Source of the DNA: DATFDN01 sp963762525
GTDB taxonomy: Bacteria; Pseudomonadota; Alphaproteobacteria; Acetobacterales; Acetobacteraceae
NCBI GenBank assembly: GCA_963762525.1
Contig: CAVXKT010000011.1
Coordinates: forward strand, 868,001-932,000
Reading direction: 5' to 3'
DNA length: 64,000 nucleotides
Within the stretch, counting starts at the first letter, position 1; each line of letters opens with the position of its first letter. Positions 1-10,371 of this stretch are shown here, in pieces. The notes beneath the pieces were generated by a model that was given only the letters and a program-made list of their open reading frames with translations, was not told the DNA's origin and did no database searches. Position numbers and translations under genes: made by a program.

Positions 1-60
1 GGCGATGTCGGGGTCGTGCGCGGGAAGCCGGAATCGCGCGGCGAGCCGATACCCCAATGC

Positions 61-1815
61 TCAGCCGCGTTTGCCGCCGGACTTCGCGCGCGCCGCGGCG
101 GCGGCGACTCGCTTCGGCTTGGCGGCCGGGCGGGTCGCACCCGCACGCAGGCCGGCAATGGTCGTGCGCGTGGTGATCTGCTCGGGGTCGGTGTTCAGCT
201 CGATCAGCGCCGGCCGGCCGCTTTCGGCCGCGCGGCGAAACGCCGGAGCGAAGCCGGCGGTGTCGTTCACCACCTCGCCATGGCCGCCGAAGGCTTCCAT
301 GAGTTTGGCGAAATCCGGGTTGGTGAGCCCGGTGCCGGAGACGCGACCGGGGAAGGCACGCTCCTGGTGCATGCGAATCGTGCCGTACATCCGGTTGTTG
401 AATAACAGGATGATCGGCGCCACGCCATGATGAAACGCGGTCGCGATCTCCTGCCCGGTCATCAGAAAGCCGCCGTCGCCCACCAGCGCCACCACCATCC
501 GGTCGGGGAAGGTGATCTTGGCGCCGACCGCCGCCGGCACGCTGTAGCCCATGGCGCCGCTGGTCGGGCCGATGTAGCGCTGATGCTCGCGGAAGTTGAT
601 GAAGCGGGTCGCCCAGCCGGCGAAATTCCCGGCATCGGTGGTGACGATGGCGTCGCGCGACAGCAGCTTCTCCAGCTCCCGCATCGTCTGACCGAGATTG
701 AGCGGCCCGTCATACGCCGGCGGCTCGCGCCCGGCCTCGCGCAGCTCCCGCAGCTCCGCCCGCCAGTCGTCCCACTGCACGTGCACCGGCTCGGTGCCGG
801 CGGCGGCCAGCGCAAAAGCGTTGAGATCGGCGACGATGCCGAGCGCGGGGCGGAATACGCGGCCAATTTCGGCGCCGTCGGGATGCACCTGCACGATCGT
901 CGCGCCGCCGACGGCATCGAGCAGCGTATAGCCTTGCGTCACAGCATCGCCCAGTCGCGAGCCGATGGCCAGGATGAGATCGGCTTCCTTTGCCTTGGCG
1001 ATCAGCGCCGGGTCCGAGCCCACGCCCAGATCGCCGACGAAGCTTTCCAGATTGCCGTCGTAGAGCGCTTGGCGGCGGAAGCCGACCGCGACCGGCAGAT
1101 CATGCCCGTGCAGGAAGTCGCGGATCGCGCGCCTGCCGGCATCGGACCAGGAGGAGCCGCCGAGAACCGCGAGCGGACGGCGGGCGCGGCCGATCAGCTC
1201 GCGCAATTCGGCCATCGCCGCCGGATCGGGATAGGCGCCGGCGACCGGGGCGCGCGGGATGTCCGCGACCTCGGCCAATTCGCGCTGCATCTCCTCCGAC
1301 AGCGCGACCACCACCGGGCCGGGCCGCCCGGAGGTCGCCACATCGACCGCGTGCGCCACCACCTCGGGAATGCGGCCGGCCTGATCGATCTGCGTCACCC
1401 ACTTCGCGAGCGAGCTGAACATCCGCCGGTAGTCCACCTCCTGAAAGGCGTCGCGGCCGGCATCCTCGAGCGGGATTTGGCCCACGAACAGCAGCAGCGG
1501 CGTGCTGTCCTGCATCGCCGTGTGCACGCCGATGGCGCCGTGACAGGCGCCGGGGCCGCGCGTCACGAACGCCGCCGCCGGACGGCCGGTGAGCTTGCCG
1601 TAAGCCTCCGCCATGTTGGCCGCACCCGCCTCGAAGCGGCAGGTGACCAGCTTGAGCTTCGGGCCCACGTCGTAGAAGCCGTCGAGCACCGGGAGGAAGC
1701 TCTCCCCGGGCACCGAGAACACGTGGTCGATCCCCTGCGCCACGAGCGCATCCGCGAGAATGCGCCCGCCCATGCGCGCCACCCCGCGCGCCTTACGCGC
1801 CTCCGACAATTCCAT
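61..1815 (-). CDS. Thiamine-diphosphate-dependent acetolactate synthase-like enzyme
   Basis: This 584-residue protein has the three-domain layout of the acetolactate synthase / pyruvate oxidase family. The N-terminal pyrimidine domain contains the ThDP-activating Glu in CRFEAGAANMAEAYG (about residue 62). A central nucleotide-type domain follows. The C-terminal domain carries the ThDP/Mg motif GDGGFLMTGQE followed by LLFNN (about residues 445-475). Family members decarboxylate 2-oxo acids and pass on the activated aldehyde. The substrate cannot be read here, and no regulatory small subunit lies beside it, so biosynthetic IlvB is unlikely. The tail is Lys/Ala-rich and probably disordered. Translation may instead begin at Met16 (MGGRILADALVAQG), where family similarity starts. 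The frame is intact. Confidence 0.85.
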   Translation of the reverse strand: MELSEARKARGVARMGGRILADALVAQGIDHVFSVPGESFLPVLDGFYDVGPKLKLVTCRFEAGAANMAEAYGKLTGRPAAAFVTRGPGACHGAIGVHTAMQDSTPLLLFVGQIPLEDAGRDAFQEVDYRRMFSSLAKWVTQIDQAGRIPEVVAHAVDVATSGRPGPVVVALSEEMQRELAEVADIPRAPVAGAYPDPAAMAELRELIGRARRPLAVLGGSSWSDAGRRAIRDFLHGHDLPVAVGFRRQALYDGNLESFVGDLGVGSDPALIAKAKEADLILAIGSRLGDAVTQGYTLLDAVGGATIVQVHPDGAEIGRVFRPALGIVADLNAFALAAAGTEPVHVQWDDWRAELRELREAGREPPAYDGPLNLGQTMRELEKLLSRDAIVTTDAGNFAGWATRFINFREHQRYIGPTSGAMGYSVPAAVGAKITFPDRMVVALVGDGGFLMTGQEIATAFHHGVAPIILLFNNRMYGTIRMHQERAFPGRVSGTGLTNPDFAKLMEAFGGHGEVVNDTAGFAPAFRRAAESGRPALIELNTDPEQITTRTTIAGLRAGATRPAAKPKRVAAAAARAKSGGKRG

Positions 1816-1939
1816 CGGTACACCTTCCCGCCCGCCCGGCGCATGATCAGTTGCGCGAACGGCGATATAACGCGATTTTAACGGCGAGCCAAAATCACAT
1901 CACGGGGCGGAACGGGTTCCGCATCGCCCTCGTCGCCCT

Positions 1940-1965
1940 CCTCTCGCGGCGCCCGCCGGGAGAGG
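1940..1965 (-). terminator. Hairpin after the ABC operon
   Basis: CCTCTC pairs with GAGAGG and CGGC with GCCG, with one internal mismatch and a 4-base loop. It starts about 6 bases past the stop of the ABC ATPase gene, so it is a likely terminator for that operon. It belongs to a set of CTCTCC/GGAGAG hairpins that recurs at 42480 and 46218. Confidence 0.5.
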
Positions 1966-1971
1966 TGAGGG

Positions 1972-3072
1972 CTACACCACGCGGCCGGTATCCGCCTCGA
2001 TCAGGTGCATCTGGTTGAGATCGGCGGTGAGCGGCAGCATCTCGCCGGGGGCGGCGGGCGTGGTCGGCTCGCAGCGGGCGCAGAGCGGCGTGCCGTCGAT
2101 GAAGAAGTGCACCATGGTCTCGTTGCCCATCGGCTCCACCACATCGACCGGCGCATCCATCCGCGCCCAGCCGGGGCGACCGGCCTCGCGGTAGTCGAAC
2201 AGATGCTCGGGGCGCAGGCCGAGCACCATCGGGCGCCCCTTATAGGCGCCGTACCGATCCACCCGGGCCGGCGGGATCGCCAATGCGACGCGGTCATTCA
2301 GCCGCAGCTCCAGCCCGGCGCCGCCATTCTCCAGCCGGCAGTCGAGGAAATTCATCGCCGGACTGCCGATGAAGCCGGCGACGAAGCGGGTCGTGGGCTG
2401 ATGATACAGCTCTTGCGGCGTTCCGACCTGTTCGATGACGCCCTGGTTCATGACCACCACGCGGTCGGCGAGCGTCATCGCCTCCACCTGGTCATGCGTG
2501 ACATAGACGGTGGTGGTGCGCACCGTCTGGTGCACCTTCTTGATCTCGGTGCGCATCTGCACGCGCAGCTTGGCGTCGAGATTGGAGAGCGGCTCGTCGA
2601 ACAGGAACACCTTGGGGTTGCGGACGATGGCGCGGCCCATCGCGACCCGCTGGCGCTGGCCGCCCGACAGCGCCTTGGGCTTGCGCTCCAGCAGCTGCGA
2701 GATGTCGAGGATGCGCGCCGCCTCATCCACCCGGCGCTTGATCTCGTCCTTCGGGAATTTGCGCAGCTTGAGCCCGAAGGCCATGTTGTCGAACACGCTC
2801 ATATGCGGGTAGAGCGCGTAGTTCTGGAACACCATGGCGATGTCGCGGTCGCGCGGCGGCACGTCGTTGACCACATCGCCGCCGATCCAGATCTCGCCGT
2901 CGCTGATGTCCTCGAGGCCGGCGATCATCCGCAAGGTGGTGGACTTGCCGCACCCGGAGGGGCCGACCAGGACCACGAACTCCTGGTCGGCGATCTCGAG
3001 GTCGATGCCCTTCACCGCCTGCACGCCGCCCTCGTAGGTCTTCACCACCTTGCGCACCGACACTTCGGACAT
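1972..3072 (-). CDS. ABC transporter ATP-binding protein, UgpC/MalK type
   Basis: This 366-residue ATPase powers a carbohydrate-type (CUT1) importer. Visible motifs are Walker A GPSGCGKST (about residue 37), Q-loop FQNYALYPHMS, signature LSGGQRQR, Walker B VFLFDEP and the switch His in YVTHDQ. The C-terminal 120 residues form the extra OB-like regulatory (TOBE) domain usual in MalK/UgpC proteins. It follows the MalG-type permease gene by 6 bases and is the last gene of a permease-permease-ATPase operon. Such ATPases sometimes serve several importers. The frame is intact and the start is ATG. Confidence 0.93.
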   Translation of the reverse strand: MSEVSVRKVVKTYEGGVQAVKGIDLEIADQEFVVLVGPSGCGKSTTLRMIAGLEDISDGEIWIGGDVVNDVPPRDRDIAMVFQNYALYPHMSVFDNMAFGLKLRKFPKDEIKRRVDEAARILDISQLLERKPKALSGGQRQRVAMGRAIVRNPKVFLFDEPLSNLDAKLRVQMRTEIKKVHQTVRTTTVYVTHDQVEAMTLADRVVVMNQGVIEQVGTPQELYHQPTTRFVAGFIGSPAMNFLDCRLENGGAGLELRLNDRVALAIPPARVDRYGAYKGRPMVLGLRPEHLFDYREAGRPGWARMDAPVDVVEPMGNETMVHFFIDGTPLCARCEPTTPAAPGEMLPLTADLNQMHLIEADTGRVV

Positions 3073-3078
3073 GGATTC

Positions 3079-3972
3079 TCAGCCCTTCGTAGCGCCGGCG
3101 GTCAGGCCGGCAATGTAGTAGTCCATCAGGAAGGCGTAGATCAGGATCGGCGGCAACGAGGCGAGCAGGTTCGCCGCCATGATCTTGCCCCACTCGAACA
3201 CGTCGCCGCGGATCAGGTCGGAGACGATGCCGACGGTCAGCACCATCTGGTTCGAGGTGTAGAGATAGGCCAGCGGATAGATGAAATTGCCCCAGCTGAT
3301 GGTGAACGCGAAGATGGTCGCGGCGATCAGTCCGGGCATCGCCACCGGGATGAAGATGCGCCACAGCATTTGCAGATAACCCGCCCCGTCGATCAGCGCC
3401 GCCTCGTCCAGCTCCTTCGGGATCGAGGCGAAATAGCCGATCATGATCCAGGTGCAGAACGGCACGCTGAGCGTGGGATAGACCAGCACCAGGCACCAGT
3501 AGCTGTTGATCAGGCCGAGCCAGCCGACCACCTGGAACAGCGGGATGAACAGCAGCGAGGCGGGGATCAGGTAGGTGAGAAACACCCCCGTCGCCAGCGT
3601 CTTGCTGCCCCAGAATCCCATCCGCGCCAGGCTGAATGCCGCCAGCACGGAGATCACCATGGTGATCGCCACCACCAGCACGGTGACGATCACCGTGTTG
3701 AGGTAGTACATCTGAAAGTTGTGATAGGTAATCAGGTACCAGAAATTCGCGAGCGTCGGGTGATGGGCGTACCAGGGACTTCCGATCTGGGAGGAGATTT
3801 CGCCCGACGTCTTCAGGCTGGTCATCACCGTATAGAACGGCGGGACCAGGAACAGGATGGCGAACACCGTGAGCGCCGCGTAGCTCGCCCACAGCGCCCA
3901 GCGGCGACTATCGGCCACGCCGCCCCGACGCCGACGACGGACGCGAACCGCCCCGGCGGTGGTGGCGCTCAT
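3079..3972 (-). CDS. Sugar ABC transporter permease, MalG/UgpE type
   Basis: This 297-residue inner-membrane protein has about six hydrophobic segments. The EAA loop that contacts the ATPase reads DEAALIDGAGYLQMLWRIFIP (about residues 190-210), in the form typical of the second permease of CUT1 importers. A basic N-terminus precedes the first membrane segment. Its start overlaps the stop of the upstream permease gene by 4 bases (ATGA), showing translational coupling. Substrate is not identifiable from permease sequence. Confidence 0.9.
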   Translation of the reverse strand: MSATTAGAVRVRRRRRGGVADSRRWALWASYAALTVFAILFLVPPFYTVMTSLKTSGEISSQIGSPWYAHHPTLANFWYLITYHNFQMYYLNTVIVTVLVVAITMVISVLAAFSLARMGFWGSKTLATGVFLTYLIPASLLFIPLFQVVGWLGLINSYWCLVLVYPTLSVPFCTWIMIGYFASIPKELDEAALIDGAGYLQMLWRIFIPVAMPGLIAATIFAFTISWGNFIYPLAYLYTSNQMVLTVGIVSDLIRGDVFEWGKIMAANLLASLPPILIYAFLMDYYIAGLTAGATKG

Positions 3973-4921
3973 GCGCCCACCTCCTGCGAGCGCCGATTGA
4001 CGCCGCGGAGGATGAAGAACGCCGAGATGGCGAGGATCGGCAGCATGAACAGGCTGACTGCGGCGCCCATCGGGATGTTGCCCGACTGAATGCCGACCTG
4101 GAAGGCGTAGGTGGCGAACACGTGGGTCTTATCCTCGGGGCCGCCGGCGGTGAGGATGCGCACGATGTCGAAGTCGGCGAAGGTGGTGATCAGGCTGAAC
4201 AGCACGGTGATCGAGATGATGTTGCGCATCATCGGCAGGGTGACGTGGAAGAACTTCTGCACCGCCGTCGCGCCGTCGATCGAGGCCGCCTCGTAGAGCT
4301 GGTCGGGCACCGATTTCAGCGCCGCCAGATACATGATCATGAAGAACGGCGTGCCGTACCAGACATTGACCAGGATGGTGCAGAATCGCGCGATCCAGCC
4401 GACGCCGAGCCAGGGGACGGGAGCGAAGCCCAGTTGCTCCAGCACCCAGTTGAAGGCCGAGTAGCTGGGGTCGAACATCCACCACCAGGTGAGCGTGCCG
4501 AGCGCCAGCGGAATCACCCACGAGACCAGCAGCAGGCCGCGCCACAGCCGCTGATAGCGGCCGCCGATATTGTGCATGAGGTGGGCGAGAAACAGGCCGA
4601 TCAGCGACTTGAAGATCACCGAGGTGATGGCGAACAGGCAGCTCTGGAAGATGACCAGCTGGAACGTCGTCCGGTGCACAGGAAAATGTACTGGCCCAGG
4701 CCGACGAACGCGCTCATCTTCTTGTTCATCAGGCTGAGATAGATCGCGTAGAAGGCCGGGTAGATGACCAGTCCCGCGACCAGCAGGATCAGCGGCAGCG
4801 CCATGGCCAAGGCGATGCTGCTGCGCCGGCGCGCGAACCGCCGCAGGCCGTCACCCGATCGGCGTCCCGCCGCCGCCCGCCTTCCGATCAGATCGGCCGC
4901 AACCGAGGTGCCGTCAGCCAT
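3969..4921 (-). CDS. Sugar ABC transporter permease, MalF/UgpA type (one frameshift)
   Basis: This is the first gene of the importer operon. The first about 80 residues (start at 4921) contain a basic tail and the first membrane helix and end in GLGQYIFL. The rest (HRTTFQLVIFQS onward) lies in another frame from about 4680. One missing base near 4680, in a CAGCAGG-like context, would restore a protein of about 317 residues. The EAA loop reads YEAASIDGATAVQKFFHVTLP. Both halves are well conserved, so I read the break as a sequence error. No periplasmic binding protein gene precedes it; the nearest is at 23639-24971. Confidence 0.85.
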
Positions 4922-5218
4922 GCAACTCTCCCGTCGGAGCGATCGGGAAATCTCGGAATAGGCGGATAAGGCGCTCGCCGCGCCTTGCCCTGAGCCGGCC
5001 GCTCATGAACGCATCCCCGAAACCCACTCCTTTTCGCGGCCCGCCAAGCGGGACGCGCCGCGTGTTCATCGCCGACCCTAGCGGCTCCCCCGAGCGCGCG
5101 CAATGCGGCGCCCGGCGTTAGCCCTCGCCGGGCTTGGACGCCGCCTTCTTGGCGAGATAGGCATCCGCGGCGCGCCCTCGACCGCGCCGAGTTCCGGCCA
5201 GCAGCCGCTCACGGGGCG
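4922..5218. other. Region between the importer operon and flgD
   Basis: This 297-base stretch holds the presumed promoter of the importer operon, but I cannot point to a convincing -35/-10 pair. At its right edge (5118-5218, minus) a short reading frame continues past the flgD stop and ends ADAYLAKKAASKPGEG. It lacks an ATG, GTG or TTG start of its own. It could be the tail of a tiny coupled gene or chance coding potential. Nothing else is recognisable. Confidence 0.3.
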
Positions 5219-5969
5219 TCAGTTGTTGCCGAGCGACTGCACCGCGCCGAAGCCCACGCCGAGCGCGCCGAGCTGCAACTGCATGCCGTTCGCGGTGGTG
5301 GCTTTGCGTGCCGGTCACGGTGCCGCCCACGGTGAACGGCACCGCGCTCGCGGTGCCGCTCGAACCGGTGCCGTCCACGGCGATGTTGTAGGCGCCGTCC
5401 GGCAGTTGGGCGCCGGAATCGCTCGTGCCCGTTCCAGCTCCAGGTGTTGAGGCCGGCGGTGGCGTCGATGCTCGCCGTTCGGACCACATTGCCGCTGGAA
5501 TCGGCGATGGCGACCGCCACCGGCTCGGCCGTAGGCGCCGTGAACTGCACGCTGCCGCTGCCGTTCTGCAGCGGGATCTGGTTCGACTGCACCTGCACCT
5601 GCTTGCCGTTAGCGACGCGCCCTGCATCAACTCGCCGGCCTGGGTGAGCTGGATCAGGCTGGTCAGGCTGTTATTGGTGTTGATCTGCTGCTCGACGCCG
5701 GAGAACGAGACCAGCTCCTGGGTGAACTGGTTGCTGTCCATCGGGCTGCTCGGGTCCTGGTTCTGAAGCTGCGTCATCAGCATGTTCAGGAAGTCGCCGA
5801 AATTGCTCGATAGCGCGGTGAGCGCCGTCTGGCCGGTCTGCGCCGAGGTGCTGGCCGATGCGGTAGTGCCGGAGGTGGAGGTGCTGGAGGCGGTGGCGGC
5901 TTGCGCCGCGGCTTGTTGGGCGGCGGCGGCGAGCGCGCTCTGCTGGGCGGCGACGGAGGCGATGCTCAC
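5219..5969 (-). CDS. flgD: Flagellar hook-capping protein FlgD (three frame breaks)
   Basis: FlgD caps the growing hook and is needed for FlgE assembly. The N-terminal about 120 residues (Ala/Gln/Ser-rich, then FLNMLMTQLQNQDPSSPMD) are the classic FlgD signature. The C-terminal part has the FlgD Ig-like pattern (VVRTASIDATAGLNTWSW, then LPDGAYNIAVDGTG). The reading frame changes near 5610, 5430 and 5305. In the last frame the protein ends GAVQSLGNN with a TGA at 5219-5221, so the open frame running on to 5118 is not native. The gene lies 12 bases after fliK and is probably cotranscribed with it. Confidence 0.85.
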
Positions 5970-5981
5970 TGTGTTCTCCTG

Positions 5982-7356
5982 TCAGGCGGTGATGTCGAGC
6001 CCGACGCGGCGGGATGACCGCGCCGGCAGGGTGGTGCGTCGTCGGTTGGCGTCGGGCCGGCGTCGAAGCCGGGGGCGGCGCGGGTTCCGCCTTGGCTGCC
6101 CGAATGGCCGCCCGGTTGGCCGGCTCCATTGGCCGCCTTCGAAGCCGCCGCCGGGCTGGCCCAATTGCATGGTCAGCGCGCGCCCGTCGGCGGGCACGCC
6201 GGCCTCGTTCAGGGCGCGGTGCAGCGCCGGCTCGTCCTGGCGCAAGCAGCGCGAGCGTCGCTGGCCGTTCGGCGGTGACATCGACGCGCACCGCGGCGTC
6301 GGCCGCATGGACGATGCGGACTTCCACCTGCCCGAGCTCCGGCGGGTCGAGCCGCAGCGGTCAATCGCCGGTGTGACCCGCCATTGGCGGCGAGAGAGAC
6401 GAGGACGGGGGCGACCTGCGCGGCCGGCGGGTGCGCGAAGGGCGTACGGGGGCGGCGGTCGGCGGCGTGCCGGCGAGGCGGGCGGGGGGGGCCGATGAGC
6501 GGCGGCGGGGCCGCGGCGCACGGGACGGTTTGGGGGGTCGGGCGATGCCGGCCAGGCGGCGGTGCGGGCGGCGGCAGCGGCTTCCCGCAGCGGCGCCGAA
6601 GCCACCCGGCGGCTTGCGCGTTCGGGCTTTGAAACTCGGCCGGTTCGGCTTCGCGCATGCGCCGGCCGTGGCCGTGCGGTCTCGGCGTCGGCGCCGATGG
6701 CCGGGCGCATCGCGCGTTTGCCGGGGTCGCCGGTCCGGCGGGTCGGCCTGCTCCGTTGTTCGGCTGTTGCATCGGCGGCGATCGGCGGCGCAGGGCGGCG
6801 GGCGGAATGGCCGCCGGCGTGGCGGGGCGTGGTACGGGGCGTCGGTTTCGGCGCATTTCGCTCGGGGCGGTTGCCGGCCTTCGCCGCCGATGGTTTCCGG
6901 TGACGCTCCCCTTCGGCGGATTCGGCAGGTGCCGCGCCAGGGATGACGGTGATCGGCCTCGATCGGCCGTCGGTTCGACTGGCATTGCTCCCGGCGTCGG
7001 TCCGACCATCGGTTCCACCGGCGCCGGTCCGCGCCGGCGTCGATCCGGCCGGCCGCGGTTTGCGACTTCGACCCGACGGCTGCGGATTTAACCGGCGTCG
7101 AGCCGAGCTCGGCGAGCCCTCCGGCGCTGCTTCGGTGCCGGCTGGCGACCGGCTCGGGGTCAGATCCCGCGGGAAGCAGTGGCGCCGCTCCCTTCCCGTC
7201 TTCACGCGGGGAGGGATTGGTGACGGGAGAGCGGGGCACGGGTGGCCGCCGACGACGTCGGCGAGCGCGTGGACAAAGTCCGCGCCGGGCAGGACCGGGT
7301 GGGCCGACGCGGCGGGCGGGCGCCCGCCCGCCGGTGCGATGGGCGGCGATTTCCAT
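5982..7356 (-). CDS. fliK: Flagellar hook-length control protein FliK (several frame breaks, start uncertain)
   Basis: FliK measures hook length and switches the export apparatus from hook to filament substrates. The C-terminal Flg_hook domain can be pieced together across frames: APVLVSLAANGGS, then LDPPELGQVEVRI (around 6340), then VRVDVTAERPATLALL, then LRQDEPALHRALNEAGVPADG and LTMQLGQPGGG. This Leu/Asp-Pro-Pro-Glu-Leu-Gly core is diagnostic. The centre is a long Pro/Ala/Arg-rich linker where the true frame is hard to follow. Near the N-terminus VLPGADFVHALADVVG also looks FliK-like. The start at 7356 is one plausible ATG and is not secure. At least four indels are needed. Confidence 0.7.
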
Positions 7357-7518
7357 GGCGAGGCTGGTAGCAACAATCGGACCAGAACCGGCGCCGCTCC
7401 CGGATCGGCAGGGCAGGCGCAACTCCGTCCGCCACCTCGGCAGATTGTGCCGGGCGCTTCCTACCGGGAGGCGTCTCGGAGCAAGCGCGTGATCGGCCAT
7501 CACTGCCGCGTGCGGGGT

Positions 7519-7533
7519 TGGCACGCTTCCTGC
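7519..7533 (+). promoter_or_regulatory. Sigma-54 (-24/-12) promoter for flgE
   Basis: TGGCACGCTTCCTGC matches the RpoN consensus TGGCACG-N4-TTGC closely. The invariant GG (7520-7521) and GC (7532-7533) are exactly 10 bases apart. Transcription would start near 7545, about 27 bases before the flgE ATG at 7572. RpoN-driven hook genes are known from Caulobacter, where FlbD activates them. An activator gene is not in this window. Confidence 0.8.
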
Positions 7534-7571
7534 GAACCCGAGCGCGAGAATTGATTGCGGCCGGAGTCCCC

Positions 7572-8878
7572 ATGTCCCTGTTCAGCGCCCTCGACACCTC
7601 AGTCAGCGGCCTCTCCGCCCAGTCGGCGGCGTTCGGCAACATCAGCGACAACGTCGCCAATAGCCAAACGGTCGGCTTCAAGGGCGTGGACACCAGCTTC
7701 ATCGACTATCTCACGACGAGCACCAGCGCAGGTGAACGAGCCGGGCGCGGTGGCGACGCGGCCCGACTACACGAACACCGTCCAGGGAACGATCTCGCAG
7801 AGCAGCGATCCGCTGGCGCTCGCCATCGCCGGTCAGGGCTTCTTCGCCGCCTCGGAGGCCGACGGCGTTCGTCAGCGGCACCACATCGCCGAGCTTCAAC
7901 CCGCAGACCGTCTACACCCGGGCCGGCGACTTCCAGCTCGACAAGAACGGCTATCTGGTCAACAGCGCCGGCGATTATCTTGCAGGGCTGGACGCGTCGA
8001 TCCGAAGACCGGCGTCGCCAATCAGTCGACCCTGGCGCCGATCCAGATCAGCCAGGCGTCGGACAATCCGGTTCCCACCTCCAATGTCGGGCTGCTCCGC
8101 CAACCTGCCGACCACCGGCGGCACCGCCCCGGTCGCCTCGCAGGTGCCGTCTACGACTTCGCTCGGCAACCAGCACACGGTCGCGCTCACCTGGACGCCG
8201 ACCGGCAGCAATCGTGGTCGCTCGCCCTCAGTTCGCCCGACGTCGCCGGCAACACGATCGGCAGCGCGACGGTGAATTTCGGTGCCAACGGCGTGCCGTC
8301 AGGAACCATCGGCTCGCTGACCGCGCCGAGCGGCGGCGTGACCGCCTCCGCGCTATGCCGCCAATGCGTCCGGCCAGCCTGACCTTCACCGCCGATTTCG
8401 GGAGCGGACCCGCAGACGATCAACGCTCGGCCTGGGCAGTTTCGGTCAGGCCGACGGCGTGACCCAGTTCGCCGCCAGCACCTACAGCCAGGGCAACGTC
8501 ACCCAGGACGGCGTGCCGCCCGGCAGCTTCACCGGGATCACCATGGCCAGCAGCGGCAACGTGGTCGCCAACTACAACAACGGTCAGTCGCGGGTGGTGG
8601 CGCAAATCCCGGTCATCACCTTCGCCAACCCCGACGCGCTGCAACGCCAGAACGGCCAAGCGTTCACCGCCACCACGCTGTCCGGCGCCGCCGTCGCGCA
8701 ATCGCAGGCGAACCAACGGCGCGGGCAGCTCGTCACCGGCTCCACCGAGAGTTCCAACGTCGATATCGCCACCGAATTCAGCAAGCTGATCGTCGCCCAG
8801 GAGGCGTACGGCGCCAACGCCAAGCTGATCACCAGCGCCGACTCGATGCTCCAGGTCACGATCAACATGAAGACCTGA
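7572..8878 (+). CDS. flgE: Flagellar hook protein FlgE (about seven frame breaks)
   Basis: FlgE polymerises into the hook. The N-terminus MSLFSALDTSVSGLSAQ and NISDNVANSQTVGFKG is the rod/hook-family motif. PLALAIAGQGFFA and YTRAGDFQLDKNGYLVN are the conserved FlgE core. The C-terminus reads STESSNVDIATEFSKLIVAQ, then YGANAKLITSADSMLQVTINMKT, the usual coiled-coil end. Frame changes fall near 7730, 7865, 7985, 8085, 8215, 8350 and 8412. The remaining sequence is well conserved. The gene follows a sigma-54 promoter and is followed 3 bases later by flgK. Confidence 0.88.
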
Positions 8879-8881
8879 TGA

Positions 8882-10371
8882 ATGAGCCTCGACGCCGCCC
8901 TCTCGATCGCCGGCAGCGGCCTCGCCGCCATCAACGCGCAGCTCGGCCTAGTCTCGCACAACGTCGCCAATGCGAGCACGCCCGGCTATGCCGCCGAGAC
9001 GGCGCCGCTGGCAGAGCGTCACCGCCGCCGGCGAGGGCATGGGCGTGGTCGCCGGCCCGGCGCAGCGCGATATCGACCAGGCGCTGCAGACCGCGCTGCT
9101 TGCAGCAGAACGCCAGCACGGCGGCGCTAACCACCACCACCGGCGCGATGAGCGCGATCGACGCGGCCCAAGGGCACGCCGGGCCAGGGCCAGGACATCG
9201 CCAGCTTGCTCGGCCAGCTGCAGGACCAGTTCTCGACTCTGCTCAACGACCCCTCGAACGCCACGCAGCAAGCAGGCCGTCGTCGGCGCCGCCGCGACGC
9301 TCGACCGGCGGCCTCAACCGGCTGAGCGATGCGACTACACGGCGCAGCGCCAGGCGGCGCAGGACGCGATCGTCTCCGAGGTCGGGCAGGTCAACACCAC
9401 GCTCGGGACGATCGGCGAGCTTGTCGGACAAGATCATGGCGGCCAAGGCGGCGGGGCAGAGCACCGCCGATCTCGATAATCAGCGCGACGCGCAGATCGG
9501 CGAATCTGTCGCAGCTGGTCGGCGATCACCGCCTTCCGCAAGCCAACGGCGACGTGCTGCTGACCACGCCGAGCGGGCGTGCTGCTGCCAACCACGGGGT
9601 CCCGAATCCGCTTTGCACCAGCGGCGGCAACGCGCAGCCGGGCGCCACCTATCCGGGCGGCGGCCTCGCCGGCATCACGATCGGCGGGCGTGGACGTGAC
9701 CGCCGGGCTGCAGGGCGGCGCAACTCGGCGCCAACCTGCGATTGCGCGACACCACGCTGCCGACCTGGCAGGCGGAGCTTGACGAGTTCGCGCAGAACAC
9801 CGCCGCCGGCTTTGCCGCGCAGGGACTGCCGCTGTTCACCGACGCCGCCGACGGTGCCGTCGGGCGGCGGCGTGCCGGTACAGTCGGGTTATGTCGGCTT
9901 TCGCCGCTTCGATCCAGGTCAACCCGCCGTCACCGCCAATCCGGCGGCGGTGCGCGACGGCCTGCCGTCCTCCAATTCCAGACAACCTCGCCGGCTACGG
10001 CACGGTGATCTCGAACGTGCTCGACAACGTGCTCGGCGATGCGCCCGTTGAGCGGCACGCACGTCACCGGCCTTGGCGCCACCGGCACGCTGAGCGCGCC
10101 CTATGCTGCCGCCGACCACGCTCGCCGGCTCTCGCCGCCGCCGTGGTCGGCGCGCAGGCCTCCGACAGCGCCACCGCCACCGCGCAGCTCGGCACCGAGC
10201 AGGCGGTGCAGACGAGCGTTGCAATCGAAGCTCACCGCCGAGACCGGGGTAAACATGGATACCGAGATGTCCGACATGATCGCGCTGCAGAACGCCTATG
10301 GCGCGAATGCCAAGGTGATCGGCACGGTGCAGAGCATGTTCACGGCGCTGCTCGGGATGGTCAATCCATGA
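8882..10371 (+). CDS. flgK: Flagellar hook-associated protein 1 FlgK (a dozen or so frame breaks)
   Basis: FlgK forms the first hook-filament junction ring. The N-terminus MSLDAALSIAGSGLAAINAQ and HNVANASTPGYAAE is the standard HAP1 start. Fragments that follow in order include GMGVVAGPAQRDIDQALQTALL, QFSTLLNDPSNATQQ, YTAQRQAAQDAIVSEVGQVN, then ADLDNQRDAQI and LPTWQAELDEFAQNTA. The C-terminus is GVNMDTEMSDMIALQNAYGANAKVI up to LLGMVNP. The frame switches on average every 100-150 bases, the densest damage in the window. The stop overlaps the flgL start (ATGA at 10368-10371). If real, these indels would abolish function. Confidence 0.85.

Noticed and set aside
5118..5218. FlgD continuing to 5118
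   Set aside because: The conserved FlgD ending GAVQSLGNN with its stop at 5219 lies in another frame; the extension is a frameshift product.
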